A stretch of 24,416 nt of DNA from Thamnocephalis sphaerospora (Eukaryota > Zoopagomycota > Zoopagomycetes > Zoopagales > Sigmoideomycetaceae), in NCBI GenBank assembly GCA_003614735.1, contig KZ992643.1:1-24416 (forward strand), given 5' to 3'. Both the position numbers and the translations under genes were made by a program. This document shows positions 1 through 9,518 of this stretch, in pieces. Within the stretch, counting starts at the first letter, position 1. Every line of letters begins with the position of its first letter. Below the pieces are notes generated by a model. It searched no databases. It saw only the letters and a list, made by a program, of their open reading frames with translations, and was not told the origin of the DNA.

Positions 1-1608
1 GCATGACCAGGTATTTGGCCTGGCGACGAATAGACAGCTGATGAGAGTGTCGGATAGAAACAGTACTAGCTAGCCCTTCTAGGGTAGGCCACGATGGCAA
101 AGTGTAAACAGATTAGGCGCCGTAAAGACGCGCGAGTAAGTTAAATGGGCTGTAGGGCAGCGCTAGCAAAGGAATAGGAAAGATGGCGACAAAGACACCG
201 CAAATCAGCTCACAGCCGCTGATCGATGGGCGCTTTATACGACACTAACGCCGAGCGGCGTGCACTTTGGGCTGACGAAGATGGGCTTGACCCGCTTTGG
301 ACAAGGGCAAGGTATTTTGGTATGCTTGTACCTGCTTACAACCTCTTGCCGAATCAGGAAATGCGCTGCACGAATGGTAAAGAAGTGGTTGGGCGTACAG
401 CCATCAACGCCGAGCCTTCCTGCCTGTGTGCTAACCAAGCGTGCGACATTCACCTCCGATCTTGTAGGGCCACGCATACCCCAATTGCTGTAGCCAATGC
501 GGCATATAACGACAACCATTTTGGACACGGATTTGCATGCGCAAAGGCGCTAATTCAAGTATTGCGAGCAGTAAATTGCAAGGGTGAATAACAGTCTATT
601 CAGCAGCTACCTTTATGATGACCAAATGACAATAGAATACTCAGCGCATCTTTTCGCAAAGGTTCCGTGGCTGCTCTCTTTGGTGCTAGTGCGGTGCTTG
701 GCAACTATGATACCGCATACCATGTATTTTCACACTGCGAGTAACTGGCCTGTTGACTCAGTACCGTGCGTATTGTCGCCGAAAGGTGGCGTGTTTTGGG
801 CAAACGAGGGCAAAAAGATGGGTAAGGATGGCAAGACAGTTTGCGGTGTGCTCAATTCAGGTGACTGGCAATATGGCACTCGCCGTCGGACACCGTGTGG
901 TGCGCATGCACATTGGCGTGTACCTAATTATAACGCACGGGCACGTGCGGGTTGACCGAATTGTTGCTGTATGAGTCTCTACTTGAATCTGCGGTGTCCG
1001 GAACAGACCATTGCATCATGACTTTCCTTGAAGGGAAGCAATGGCTGTGCTGCCAATAGGCATGTCTTTGCGAATGACTAACGGCCAAGTGACTTGAGCT
1101 CTTGCACTTGTATTGGCTCGTAATGATGCGCAGCCTTGCATTGCCATGTGCAAAATTGCATCTGATCAAGTAGTGACAGGCAGCAAAGCAGAATAGTAGC
1201 AAAATAAGCGATGATGTACACTTCATTTGCAGCCAGCAGCGCAAATACTTGGTCACTTGGTGAATACGACCAAGACAGCAGTTAGTTCTAGCGCACGGGT
1301 TAGAATGGATGTTTTGATTGCCCAGCCTGGCAATGTAGGCAATAGAACGATCTGTACACGCCGGCCTGGATCGGATTAGGCATTCATCCACGTTGCAATG
1401 CGGCAAAGAAGCAGACAAAACGATGAGTTTGGCAGTACGGCCACCAGGGCTAAAACATGTGCATGGAAATGTCTGCTCAACTGCATAAATCGTGCCGCAC
1501 GCTGCTATGCTGCTCGCCTGCCTTTCACTACCACCACACGCCAACTCCATCACGCATCTTGCTGCTAGGCCTCATTCTACCTCACCGTACAGCATTACGA
1601 TAGATACC
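1..1608. other. Left-end stretch without a supportable gene
   Basis: Several open frames of 70-210 codons occur on both strands: 226-591 +, 584-955 + and 924-1553 - are the longest. They overlap each other, show no recognisable domain, and are not joined by convincing splice sites. The base composition looks less GC-rich than in the confirmed genes. It may be intergenic DNA, the promoter of the secreted-protein gene at 1609, or the decayed remains of a gene. No telomeric or satellite repeat was seen. Confidence 0.5.
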
Positions 1609-2202
1609 ATGCGCCTTGCCTCCTTAGTTGGCAGTGCGACAGCAGCAATTTTTGCTAGCGTTGCTGTTGCCGGTCTGTTTGTGAATGCCCTAACACCGTC
1701 AGACGATGCCATTTCACCGGAAAATCTCCAAGCTTTGGAAGACTATGAGGACGGGCGCTTTCAAATGAACCCCCATTTTACCATCGTACAACCGGAAGGC
1801 ACGCAATCTTACATCCACAGGGATCGCCGCGGACGCATCTTCAGCATTGAGTTTTTTGCTGCCGACAGAGAAATCGTTCGTGAGGTGGCGTTTGAGCCGA
1901 GATCAGATGTAGGCAAGTATAACTGCATTGAAATCATGGACTTTTCGCAGGGCAGGGAAATACCGGGCACCATGGCACTATTCCGGTTTGATTATGATGA
2001 AAACAACGAAAAAGTCATAGCCTACAGCGTAAAGACGTCCAAGGGCTGGGCTTTCTTTAGCGCACAGCAAAACAGCAATGGTGCCAACGACATGGATGTT
2101 ATATTGCAGTCAACCCACAAGTCGTTTACGCTGAGAAATGTGCAGCTATGGGATGGCTCTGGCGTTTCGCTCGCACTCGGCCGCAGTGTTTCCGGCGCCT
2201 GA
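1609..2202 (+). CDS. Small predicted secreted protein of unknown function
   Basis: Single-exon frame of 197 residues. The frame is open upstream to an ATG at 1492, but I chose the ATG at 1609. It begins MRLASLVGS and is followed by an Ala/Val-rich hydrophobic run to about residue 27, which looks like a cleavable signal peptide; the extra 39 upstream residues would bury it. The rest is moderately acidic, about 170 residues, with alternating hydrophobic and polar segments and aromatic motifs (IFSIEFF, GTMALFRFDY, GWAFF) that suggest a beta-rich globular fold. There is a single cysteine (in YNCIEIM) and no membrane segment after the signal. I do not recognise the family. The gene ends 212 nt from the convergent secreted-protein gene on the other strand. 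Secretion is inferred from the N-terminus. Confidence 0.6.
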   Translation: MRLASLVGSATAAIFASVAVAGLFVNALTPSDDAISPENLQALEDYEDGRFQMNPHFTIVQPEGTQSYIHRDRRGRIFSIEFFAADREIVREVAFEPRSDVGKYNCIEIMDFSQGREIPGTMALFRFDYDENNEKVIAYSVKTSKGWAFFSAQQNSNGANDMDVILQSTHKSFTLRNVQLWDGSGVSLALGRSVSGA

Positions 2203-2310
2203 TGATCGCTCTGGTTTCCGTCACGATTGCCTTTGCAAGGAGAATACATAGGCAGCTGTGGTGATAGACAGGATAGCCAGCATCGCCAATGTCTTGGCAA
2301 TGTGGCCTTT

Positions 2311-2316
2311 AATAAA
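2311..2316 (+). terminator. Polyadenylation signal AATAAA
   Basis: A canonical AATAAA lies 109 nt past the stop codon of the secreted-protein gene ending at 2202, a plausible distance for its 3' UTR. It is assigned by motif and position only. Confidence 0.5.
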
Positions 2317-2413
2317 CTAATCTGTAATCCCAGACCTGTTGCTTGCAATAGATTGCTAGACTGGTGTGCTAAACACACGCTGTAGATCAAGTCGTGTTTA
2401 GTGCGTGTGCATC

Positions 2414-2916
2414 CTACGCGCTGCAATTCTCTAGCTTGACACTGCGGTCATACGTCATGAACTGTATGTTGTAGTTGTCTTTGACGATGCCTGGCTCTTT
2501 GAACAAAACCTTTGCTTGAATATTGTAGCTTCCAGGAGTCAGCGACGAGTCTGGTGTCCAAGTATGCGTGCTCTTCCACTGGGACTCATCCACCGGCCGC
2601 TCCGACTTGAATTTCAAAGGCACGCGTCGTACTTGGGACGTAAAGTCTATCAGATCCAACCAGACCTTTTGATATTCACGGCCGCCATTATTCTCTACAT
2701 GGTAGCTTATCTGGGTTTCTTTGCCAATGCAAAGAGCGCCGTCCTTGCTAGGCGAATCGAACGAGAATGTGTCTACAAGGTGGTGATGGGTTGACAATTA
2801 GCGTGGCTTGCGGACAGCGTCGCTGTCACGCAGAGTTTACCGGCAGTTACAGTCTGCGGCAGCATGACCAGCAGTGCCGCAGCAAAAAGGCCGAAAGTGT
2901 ACGCTGATGGAACCAT
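2414..2916 (-). CDS. Small predicted secreted protein, one intron, Ig/E-set-like
   Basis: Two exons on the minus strand: 2916-2841 and 2772-2414, with a 68-nt intron 2840-2773 (GTAAAC start, GCTAAT branch-like site, TTGTAG end). Together they encode 144 residues. Exon 1 supplies MVPSAYTFG and a hydrophobic Ala/Leu-rich stretch ending QTVTA at residue 25, a clear signal peptide with a good cleavage site. The intron joins in phase 1 to give DTFSFDSPS. Without the splice the second exon would start at MSTHHH and lack a signal, so the spliced model is preferred. The mature part has two cysteines (in ALCIGK and ENCSA) that could form a disulphide tying the ends together. It also has beta-strand-like segments (QISYHVENN, KVWLDLIDF, GSYNIQAKVLF), suggesting an immunoglobulin/E-set sandwich. 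The family is not recognised. It faces the secreted-protein gene at 1609-2202 tail to tail. Confidence 0.7.
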
Positions 2917-3634
2917 GGCGGGTAGCTGCCGATTGAGAAAAAAAGAGCTTGAGAAGAGTCGTCAAATCCAAGCACGCAGTATACAGTCCTACCTCGATTG
3001 TGGGGGCGACGCAGCCAGGCGCAAAGTAGGGGTAATGCTATGTGGGCGGTGAATCAGGTATGCGAGAGTAGCGAAAGTAAGCGTTTGCAGCGTTACGGCC
3101 GGCGCAAAACGAGGCTGTCTTTATCTCGGCCGTACCATGCGGGATTTAATCCATGCTTGTGCGTTTATGGCTGGATGAAACGTTTCATGGCGATGCGGAT
3201 ATATGACGCACGTCTCCGCGCTAGCATTAGCGCTGCTAACCTGGTACTGAAATAAATAGCTGAAACAAGGGCTGGCTTGCCGAGAAAGCCGGCACGACGG
3301 CGTAGCAACCGCGGTATTGTCAGTCCGCATGCGACATACGCTTACATCGTAGAGCTATACGTGCAGCTGAGATGTCAAACAGCGCGTACACGCGCGGTAG
3401 TTTGGTCTGTTGCCATGCGTGTCGACAATGATTAGTTTACTATGGCGCCAGCGGTTCGGTTTGCTTTACATGGGGCCAAGCGGATATGCTCTGCAAAAGC
3501 GAGCAGGATATATGCGGCCACAGTAGTGCTAAATATTTAATCAGGCCGTATAGCGCTTGGCAGGAATGCTGGGTTATGAGTGCGAAAACAGCCACACGAT
3601 AAAAGTACGAAAGAGCGTCCGCGAGATGGACGCC
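2917..3634. other. Intergenic stretch, no gene seen
   Basis: It lies between the start of the minus-strand secreted-protein gene and the 3' end of the F-box gene, so it should hold the promoter of the former and the 3' UTR of the latter. Only short overlapping frames of 60-85 codons are present, without recognisable content. An AT-rich patch (CTAAATATTTAATC) lies near 3528-3541. No AATAAA was found for the F-box gene on its strand. Confidence 0.5.
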
Positions 3635-6600
3635 TTACAAAAACAGTCGGCTCAGACGCGCTGAAAAGCGCTTGGCCTCCTTGCCGACGTTTACAGCCGC
3701 CACGCCAATCTTGTTGGCTACCGCGGCACTAGCTTCAGCAAAGCGCGACTCATCGTGCGCACTTGGAACATGCTCCTGCATGTGGGGATATGCGCACCAT
3801 TCTTGCTGTCTTGGCAGCTCAGCACGGCGGTGCTGTTCGCGCGTCATCAAACGGCGCATCCCACCGTCCGGCTCGCCTAGCATGCGTGCTACTTTGCGTC
3901 TGGGCCGTCCGCTCATCTGCATCCGCCAGCGGCCGAGGATCTCGGCGTTTGGACGGATGGCAAGCAGCAGCTCGGTGTACACGTTGATGTCGTCGTAGCG
4001 GAGTGCGTGTTGCACGCACCAGGAAAGCCCTTGCGGCGAGTAAATGCCATTCTCCAGCGCTTGTCGCAACAGCGGCAGATCGCCGGCAAGCAGTATCCAC
4101 TGCAAACACCAGTCGGCATCCTCGGGCGGGTAGCGACCGCCGTCTATCAGCATGTAGAGCAGAGGTGCAATTGGATGCGTGTTGCCGTGTCCATGGCTGC
4201 TACCATTGCCACCGCTGCTTACTCCAGTGCCTCCGGGATGATGTCCGCCTTGCGCACTACCCGTAAACCGGTTGGGACGCTGGCAGCAACGGCGCATCAG
4301 CCGACCGGCGCGGTCAGGCGAGTAGCGTCCGGTAGCAATAAGCATCATGGCAAACCGAGATAGGAGCACGCTGTCCACACGCGCGCGACCGCCCGTCCCC
4401 ATGTCTCCTCCCCCAGCGGCTGCCGCTCTCATGGTAATGCTCCCAGTAGCAGGATCGCGCGTGACCTGGTCGACGAACAGCTGAACAAGTGCACGGTCGA
4501 TGCCATGACGCGTACATACACCTTGGGTCGTGATCAGCTGATAAAGATCCAGCAGGTTTGATGTTTCCAGCGACACGTCAGAAGTTGCGCAGTTGACTTC
4601 GGGCGCCAGCACGGCATGAACCGATAGCTGCAGAAGAGCCGCATCCCAGCCAAGGCTAGTGCATCGGCCGGTGCGATGCAACTGCACGATGGCTCCATGA
4701 GACCGGCACACCGTGGCAACCAGCAGCAGCCAGTCATACACGCCATGGGACACTTGGCGATGACCGCGCTCGCCAAGTCGCGCCAGCAAAAATCCAAGAC
4801 ACGGCTCGGAAACGATGGGCTCTAGCTGAGCACGTGCACGCTCCACCACGTCTACAGGCGGAAAAGCGGTCAGAAACGCCCATGGATCACGCAGCACCGC
4901 GTCGACCAGGTACGCAGCGTCGGCGGTAAAGCATGCACTCCAGAACTGGTCGCGCAGCCGAATCGCCTCCAGCAGCCAACCGCTGCCTGCCTCGGCGCCA
5001 GAGAGTGCTGCCAGCGGCGAGTGAGCATGTGCCGTGATGCCGCTGCAAATGCTGGCGGGGCGAGAGACAGACGGAATAAAGAGGGTGTCTGCACGACGCG
5101 CTAAACGCGTCTGCGATGTTGTCGGTCTTTCATAGTCCATTGTGGTCGACCGTTTCCAGCGTCGGTTATTGCCGTTGACGCCGCTGTCTCGTGTGTACAA
5201 AAAGTCCGGCTGCGACCCGACAGCAGCCATGATCATCCGTGCTGCCTGTTGCTCGCCATTCAAGTTACTCCTGCTGGCGTTGGGACGCTCGTTATTCTGT
5301 CGATAGTCGGCGTCGATAAGACGCAGGCTTTCCGGGAAAAGCTGCCAGCGGGCGCGCAGCAATGTTGTCAGCAGCGCCAGCTCGCCTGATCGCCATGCCA
5401 GCCAGTAGGCCGACTCGATGGGCGCGCGGAATTTTCCTGCCATCAAAACGAGATTTTCGTAGCAGAAATCGCGATGTTGGATCAGCGGAATCAGGGTGAT
5501 GTCGGTGTGATAGTGATCGGGGTTTTCCTTGAATTCACGCAATGCTTTGGCCACACGCTGCGCAATTAAAACAGGGCGGGCAGGATCGTATGGCGAGCGT
5601 CCCATGTGATGAAACGACGGTGCAAAGCGACGGCACACTTTGCAGAGTGCATTCAGCTCTCGTATCGTCAAAAACCGAGCCAAATGGCAGTGTACCTCTG
5701 GCGGTAGGCGCGTCAGAAAGGACGAGGTGGGTGATCGGCGCTGTCGGGGTATTGCATACTGTTGCTGCTGCTGCTGCTGATAGTGTTTGTTTAGACCCAT
5801 ACCTATCTGGGGAGATAAAGGTTGCGGATATCCCGATTGTGGTGTGCAGTCGATGATGGTGGCCGAAAGTGGCCTGTGTGGCGATCCTAGTTCCAGCTGG
5901 TCGTCGCCACTGTCACCAGAAAGTGCCGAACTGCTTGATGTTGGACTTACAATGGTGGCACGCCGGCGCCGATCTCCGGTGCGTAAGCTAGGTCGGCGCT
6001 GAATGGGCGGCGGCAGCGACCAAGTGACGCCACCATTGGAAGCTGGGCTAACCGGCTTAACGCTTGTGAGTTGCAAGCTCGGCGGTGAATTGCTGAGGGA
6101 CTGGTGTATCCACGGCGGCAGCTTGACGTGCTCCTCTACCGCCAGTGCCGGTATTGTTGTCAGCGAGGCAAACGGCACCTCTGGCAGTGCTATAGGTGTC
6201 GCAGCAGATGACGCGCTGGATTCTGTCGATACTGTGGCGGTCACCGGGGGTGCAGGTGGCAACGGCGGTGATGCCATGGCAAATACATTGCCACTCGGCT
6301 CTTTCTCCATTTCCACACCTTCTTCCGTCTTTTCTCTCTCCTCCTCCTCCTCCTCTTCTTCTTCTTCCTCTTCCTCCTTCAGCACCTCCTCGTCACTCTC
6401 TTCCAGCAAGCGACGTGGCGGCAAGGGCGGCGGAGAAGGTAGGAAAAGATGCTGTAGATAAGACACGTCCATGCCGTTCATGTCGGTAAACTGCACCAAT
6501 GCCGGGCTTTTATGCCGCGGCGGCAAAGGAGGTGGATGGTTGGCGCGAGCCGGAGCGTCCATACTTGCTGACGGCCGTTCCAAAGCCTGGATTGGCCATG

Positions 6601-7093
6601 ATTGCTGCGCTACTGCCACAAAACCATCGTTGGCCGATAGTGTTCTAGTAGAAGCGCCCGACATTGGTGCCACCGGTAGCGGCAGCAAGGGCCGACCGGA
6701 TGTGCGCGGGGGAGGTGTATCCGCCCTGAGTGGTGCACGGTCATCATCCGCTGACGACGCATAAAACTGGTACCCCGCTGGCGACGAGGACAGCGTGCTG
6801 CCCTCCAGCAGCATCGACTCTGTCACGTCTAGAGCAGCCACGGCCGCGACCGTGGTCGAGGACGCCGACCAGGACGCTGTGGTCGCGCCGACCGGTCGGC
6901 TGGTCGGCGCCTCAGCCGCGTGACGGCGGAGACTGGCGTCGCGGTTGCCACCATTTGCAGTCCGTGCGTCGTCGTCGTCAACCAGGCCGGCACTGGTGCG
7001 TGCATTCAGGGTCAACTGCCGTGTATCCGGCGCATGCAAGCAAAACTCTTTCTCCTCCACACCGACAACTGCAGCCATATATGCAAAAGCCAA
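3635..7093 (-). CDS. Large F-box protein with proline-rich N-terminus and degenerate ankyrin-like repeats
   Basis: Intronless frame of 1152 residues, opening at the first ATG (MAFAYMAAVVG). Residues 1 to about 455 are low-complexity. They hold two SH3-ligand-like PPLPPR motifs (about 185-196 and 218-226), a run of about 13 glutamates near 236-253, and a short polyQ run near 438-446. An F-box-like segment starts near residue 458 (LPPEVHCHLARFL, then LCKVCRRFAPSF). F-boxes normally bind Skp1 in an SCF ubiquitin ligase, so the protein probably selects substrates for ubiquitination. The C-terminal half has segments reminiscent of worn ankyrin repeats (SAYWLAWRSGELALLTTLL; ADWCLQWILLAGDLPLLRQ), each preceded by a G-[RIV]-[YC]-[SPT] turn. 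These could be the substrate-binding surface. A Gly/His-rich linker sits near 940-970. The F-box call is by eye; the repeat call is weaker. A CA/GT microsatellite lies upstream of the start. Confidence 0.7.
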   Translation of the reverse strand: MAFAYMAAVVGVEEKEFCLHAPDTRQLTLNARTSAGLVDDDDARTANGGNRDASLRRHAAEAPTSRPVGATTASWSASSTTVAAVAALDVTESMLLEGSTLSSSPAGYQFYASSADDDRAPLRADTPPPRTSGRPLLPLPVAPMSGASTRTLSANDGFVAVAQQSWPIQALERPSASMDAPARANHPPPLPPRHKSPALVQFTDMNGMDVSYLQHLFLPSPPPLPPRRLLEESDEEVLKEEEEEEEEEEEEEREKTEEGVEMEKEPSGNVFAMASPPLPPAPPVTATVSTESSASSAATPIALPEVPFASLTTIPALAVEEHVKLPPWIHQSLSNSPPSLQLTSVKPVSPASNGGVTWSLPPPIQRRPSLRTGDRRRRATIVSPTSSSSALSGDSGDDQLELGSPHRPLSATIIDCTPQSGYPQPLSPQIGMGLNKHYQQQQQQQYAIPRQRRSPTSSFLTRLPPEVHCHLARFLTIRELNALCKVCRRFAPSFHHMGRSPYDPARPVLIAQRVAKALREFKENPDHYHTDITLIPLIQHRDFCYENLVLMAGKFRAPIESAYWLAWRSGELALLTTLLRARWQLFPESLRLIDADYRQNNERPNASRSNLNGEQQAARMIMAAVGSQPDFLYTRDSGVNGNNRRWKRSTTMDYERPTTSQTRLARRADTLFIPSVSRPASICSGITAHAHSPLAALSGAEAGSGWLLEAIRLRDQFWSACFTADAAYLVDAVLRDPWAFLTAFPPVDVVERARAQLEPIVSEPCLGFLLARLGERGHRQVSHGVYDWLLLVATVCRSHGAIVQLHRTGRCTSLGWDAALLQLSVHAVLAPEVNCATSDVSLETSNLLDLYQLITTQGVCTRHGIDRALVQLFVDQVTRDPATGSITMRAAAAGGGDMGTGGRARVDSVLLSRFAMMLIATGRYSPDRAGRLMRRCCQRPNRFTGSAQGGHHPGGTGVSSGGNGSSHGHGNTHPIAPLLYMLIDGGRYPPEDADWCLQWILLAGDLPLLRQALENGIYSPQGLSWCVQHALRYDDINVYTELLLAIRPNAEILGRWRMQMSGRPRRKVARMLGEPDGGMRRLMTREQHRRAELPRQQEWCAYPHMQEHVPSAHDESRFAEASAAVANKIGVAAVNVGKEAKRFSARLSRLFL
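6334..6380. repeat. CTC/TTC trinucleotide tract encoding polyglutamate
   Basis: Near-pure CTC/CTT repeats on the plus strand read GAG/GAA on the minus strand and encode the poly-Glu run of the F-box protein. Mixed codons (GAG and GAA) suggest the tract is maintained as protein and is not only slipping DNA. It is likely length-polymorphic. Confidence 0.85.
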
Positions 7094-7540
7094 AGGCAGG
7101 ACAAGGTAGATGCTGTCAAGATTCAGCAGCGGACTATCGCTGCTGCTGGCGCCGGGTCAGAAAGAAGAATGACCACGGCGTTGGGATGCACAGAACTGCA
7201 GCAAAGGGCAGAGTTGAGTGGTGTATGCGTGTATGCGTGCGTGTGCGTGTGTGTGTGTGTGCTTGGGTGCGTGGAGAAGGAAGAGGAGCGGTGACTTGTC
7301 GGTTGGTTGCCGACTGTGCTTGCTTGTACGGTCACGTTGTGGGCGGAAAAGGGGAGTGGTGATGGTCAGTAGTAACCATGGCCAGAGAGAAGGACTGTTT
7401 GGTCTAGACACCAGTAGGAAGGGTCTATTTGCTTACATGGGTACACGTCGTTTTGTATCTCCTTTGCGCTAAAAATGGCAGCCATTGCCATGGATAGACA
7501 GTGGTATTGACAATGCGCGGCACACGCCGGGGCCACCGGC
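7094..7540. other. Tandem spacer between the V-ATPase B and F-box genes
   Basis: Both flanking genes are on the minus strand, so this 447-nt spacer holds the 3' UTR of V-ATPase B (from 7540 leftwards) and the promoter and leader of the F-box gene. Apart from the GT microsatellite, nothing recognisable is present and no AATAAA was found on the minus strand. Confidence 0.6.
7221..7261. repeat. GT/CA microsatellite upstream of the F-box gene
   Basis: An imperfect tract of GTGTATGC units runs into pure GT. It lies about 130-170 nt upstream of the F-box start codon and reads (CA)n on that gene's strand, so it falls in its promoter or 5' leader. The chance frames across it on both strands are low-complexity and not coding. 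Confidence 0.85.
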
Positions 7541-9518
7541 TTACACATCCACCAAAACGGTATCGCGCGTGTCCTTGGTGCTGGGCGCGCTGGCCTGCGC
7601 CGCATCGGACACACCGCCCGTCGCTCGCACCGTGCGGCGCTGATAGTACTCGGCAAGTACCTTTTGCGGGATGCGGTTGAGCAGCTCCTTGGGGAAGATG
7701 CGCAGCAGCGACCAGGCCAGGTCGAGCGACTCGAAGATGGTGCGCGACTCGTAGTGGCTCTGTGCAATAAAGTTGCGCTCAAACTTTTCCAAAAACTCCA
7801 GCGACAGCTTGTCTTCCTGGTTGAGCGCCTCTTCGCCCACCACCGCCTTCATGGCGGCCGCATCGCGACCAATAGCGTACTTGGCGTACAGCTGGTTGGA
7901 CACGTCGCCGTGGTCGTTGCGCGTCATACCCTCGCCAATGGCACTCTTCATCAGACGCGACAGCGATGGAAGCACGTTGATGGGCGGGTAGATCTGTCGG
8001 TTGTGGAGCTGACGATCAACATAGATCTGGCCCTCGGTAATGTAACCCGTCAGATCGGGAATCGGATGGGTAATGTCTGTGGGGCAACGGTCGATCATGG
8101 CCGCCAAGGTGAGCGGGAGTGGCTTGGACAAACACACGCAGCGGCTGCACTTACCGTCGTTGGGCATGGTGAGAATGGGGATCTGCGTGATACTGCCGTT
8201 GCGACCTTCAACGCGGCCGGCACGCTCGTAGATGGTGGACAAATCCGTGTACATGTAGCCAGGATAGCCACGACGACCCGGCACCTCTTCACGCGCGGCC
8301 GACACTTCACGCAGCGCATCCGCATACGAGCTCATGTCGGTCAAGATGACCAGAACGTGTTTCTCCAGCTGGTACGCATAGTACTCGGCGGTCGTCAGCG
8401 CCAGACGCGGCGTGATGATACGCTCAATCGTCGGATCGTTGGCCAGGTTGAGGAAAAGCGTGACACGCTCGATCGAACCGTTCTCCTCAAAGTCCTGCTT
8501 GAAGAAGCGTGCCGTCTCCATGTTGACGCCCATGGCGGCAAACACAATGGCAAAGTTGTCCTCATGACCGTCCAGCACATCCTTGGTCGGACCCCTGACC
8601 AGACCTGCCTGGCGACAGATCTGCGCAGCAATCTCGTTGTGCGGCAGACCGGCCGCCGAGAAGATGGGGATCTTCTGGCCACGCGCAATCGAGTTCATCG
8701 TATCAATGGCCGAAATACCCGTCTGGATCATCTCCTCTGGATAGATACGCGAGTACGGGTTGATGGGCATACCTGAACCAGGAGACAGACACACCGTTAG
8801 CTTGCGTCGTAGCGTAGCTTGCTCGGCTTGTGCGATACGCACCCTGGATGTCCAAAAAGTCCTCCGCAAACACCTTGGGGCCCTTGTCGATTGCCTTGCC
8901 AGAGCCGTTAAACACGCGGCCCAACATGTCCTCACTGACAGGAATCTTGAGCGTGTCGCCGGTAAACTCGACGCGGGTCGCTTTTGCGTCTACGCCCGAG
9001 GTACCCTCGAACACCTGGCATTGATGCGGCACAAAGAGTGGATGAGCCGTCTGCTTCCGCTAGCTGCGCAATGCGCTGACGTACCTGCACAATGGCGCGC
9101 TTGCCCTGCACTTCAAGCACTTGGCCGGAACGCTGAGTGCCGTCTGGCAGCGTGAGCTGCACAATCTCGGAGAACTTGGGGAACTGAACACGCGGACACG
9201 TCAGCTGCAAGGTCACGCCCGTACTCTACGCCCTGGCCCGCGACGGCTGCGCTCGCGACGCTTTATCGCCACTCGACCATCGACGCAGCGCTGCGTTTCA
9301 CACCTTGACATTGTCCAGGATAACCAGCGGACCGTTGACACCGGCCACCGTGCGATACTCTGCGCCCCTGGTTAGTAGCGCACGGCAGGCTGCGTTGGCG
9401 CATATGCACACCGCTGCATGCAAAGCTACCCACCCAGACGCGGCTGCAACTCATAGTTGCGTGTGACGGCGGCAGCGTGAATGGCCGCGGCCTCTTGCTG
9501 AGAAAGCCTTGGGTCCAT
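7541..9518 (-). CDS. VMA2: V-type proton ATPase subunit B (catalytic-head regulatory subunit)
   Basis: Six exons on the minus strand: 9518-9434, 9359-9304, 9183-9085, 9014-8843, 8772-8155, 8076-7541. Introns are 74, 120, 70, 70 and 78 nt. The product is 521 residues, the usual size. Subunit B alternates with catalytic subunit A in the V1 head that hydrolyses ATP to acidify vacuoles and endosomes. Family signatures run in order: [19 protein letters not shown] at the first joins, [35 protein letters not shown], the degenerate P-loop region [54 protein letters not shown], and the [20 protein letters not shown] join. All joins restore the family sequence exactly in frame. Exon 1 holds the divergent N-terminus (MDPRLSQQE). 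The C-terminal tail is Ala/Ser/Thr-rich, as is usual for fungal copies. It is divergent from ribonucleotide reductase, sharing the intergenic promoter region. Confidence 0.97.

Noticed and set aside
7664-8776. 370-codon open frame antisense to V-ATPase B
   Set aside because: It lies opposite strongly conserved V-ATPase exons and runs across their introns. Its Arg/His/Val-rich content is what GC-biased codons give on the opposite strand.
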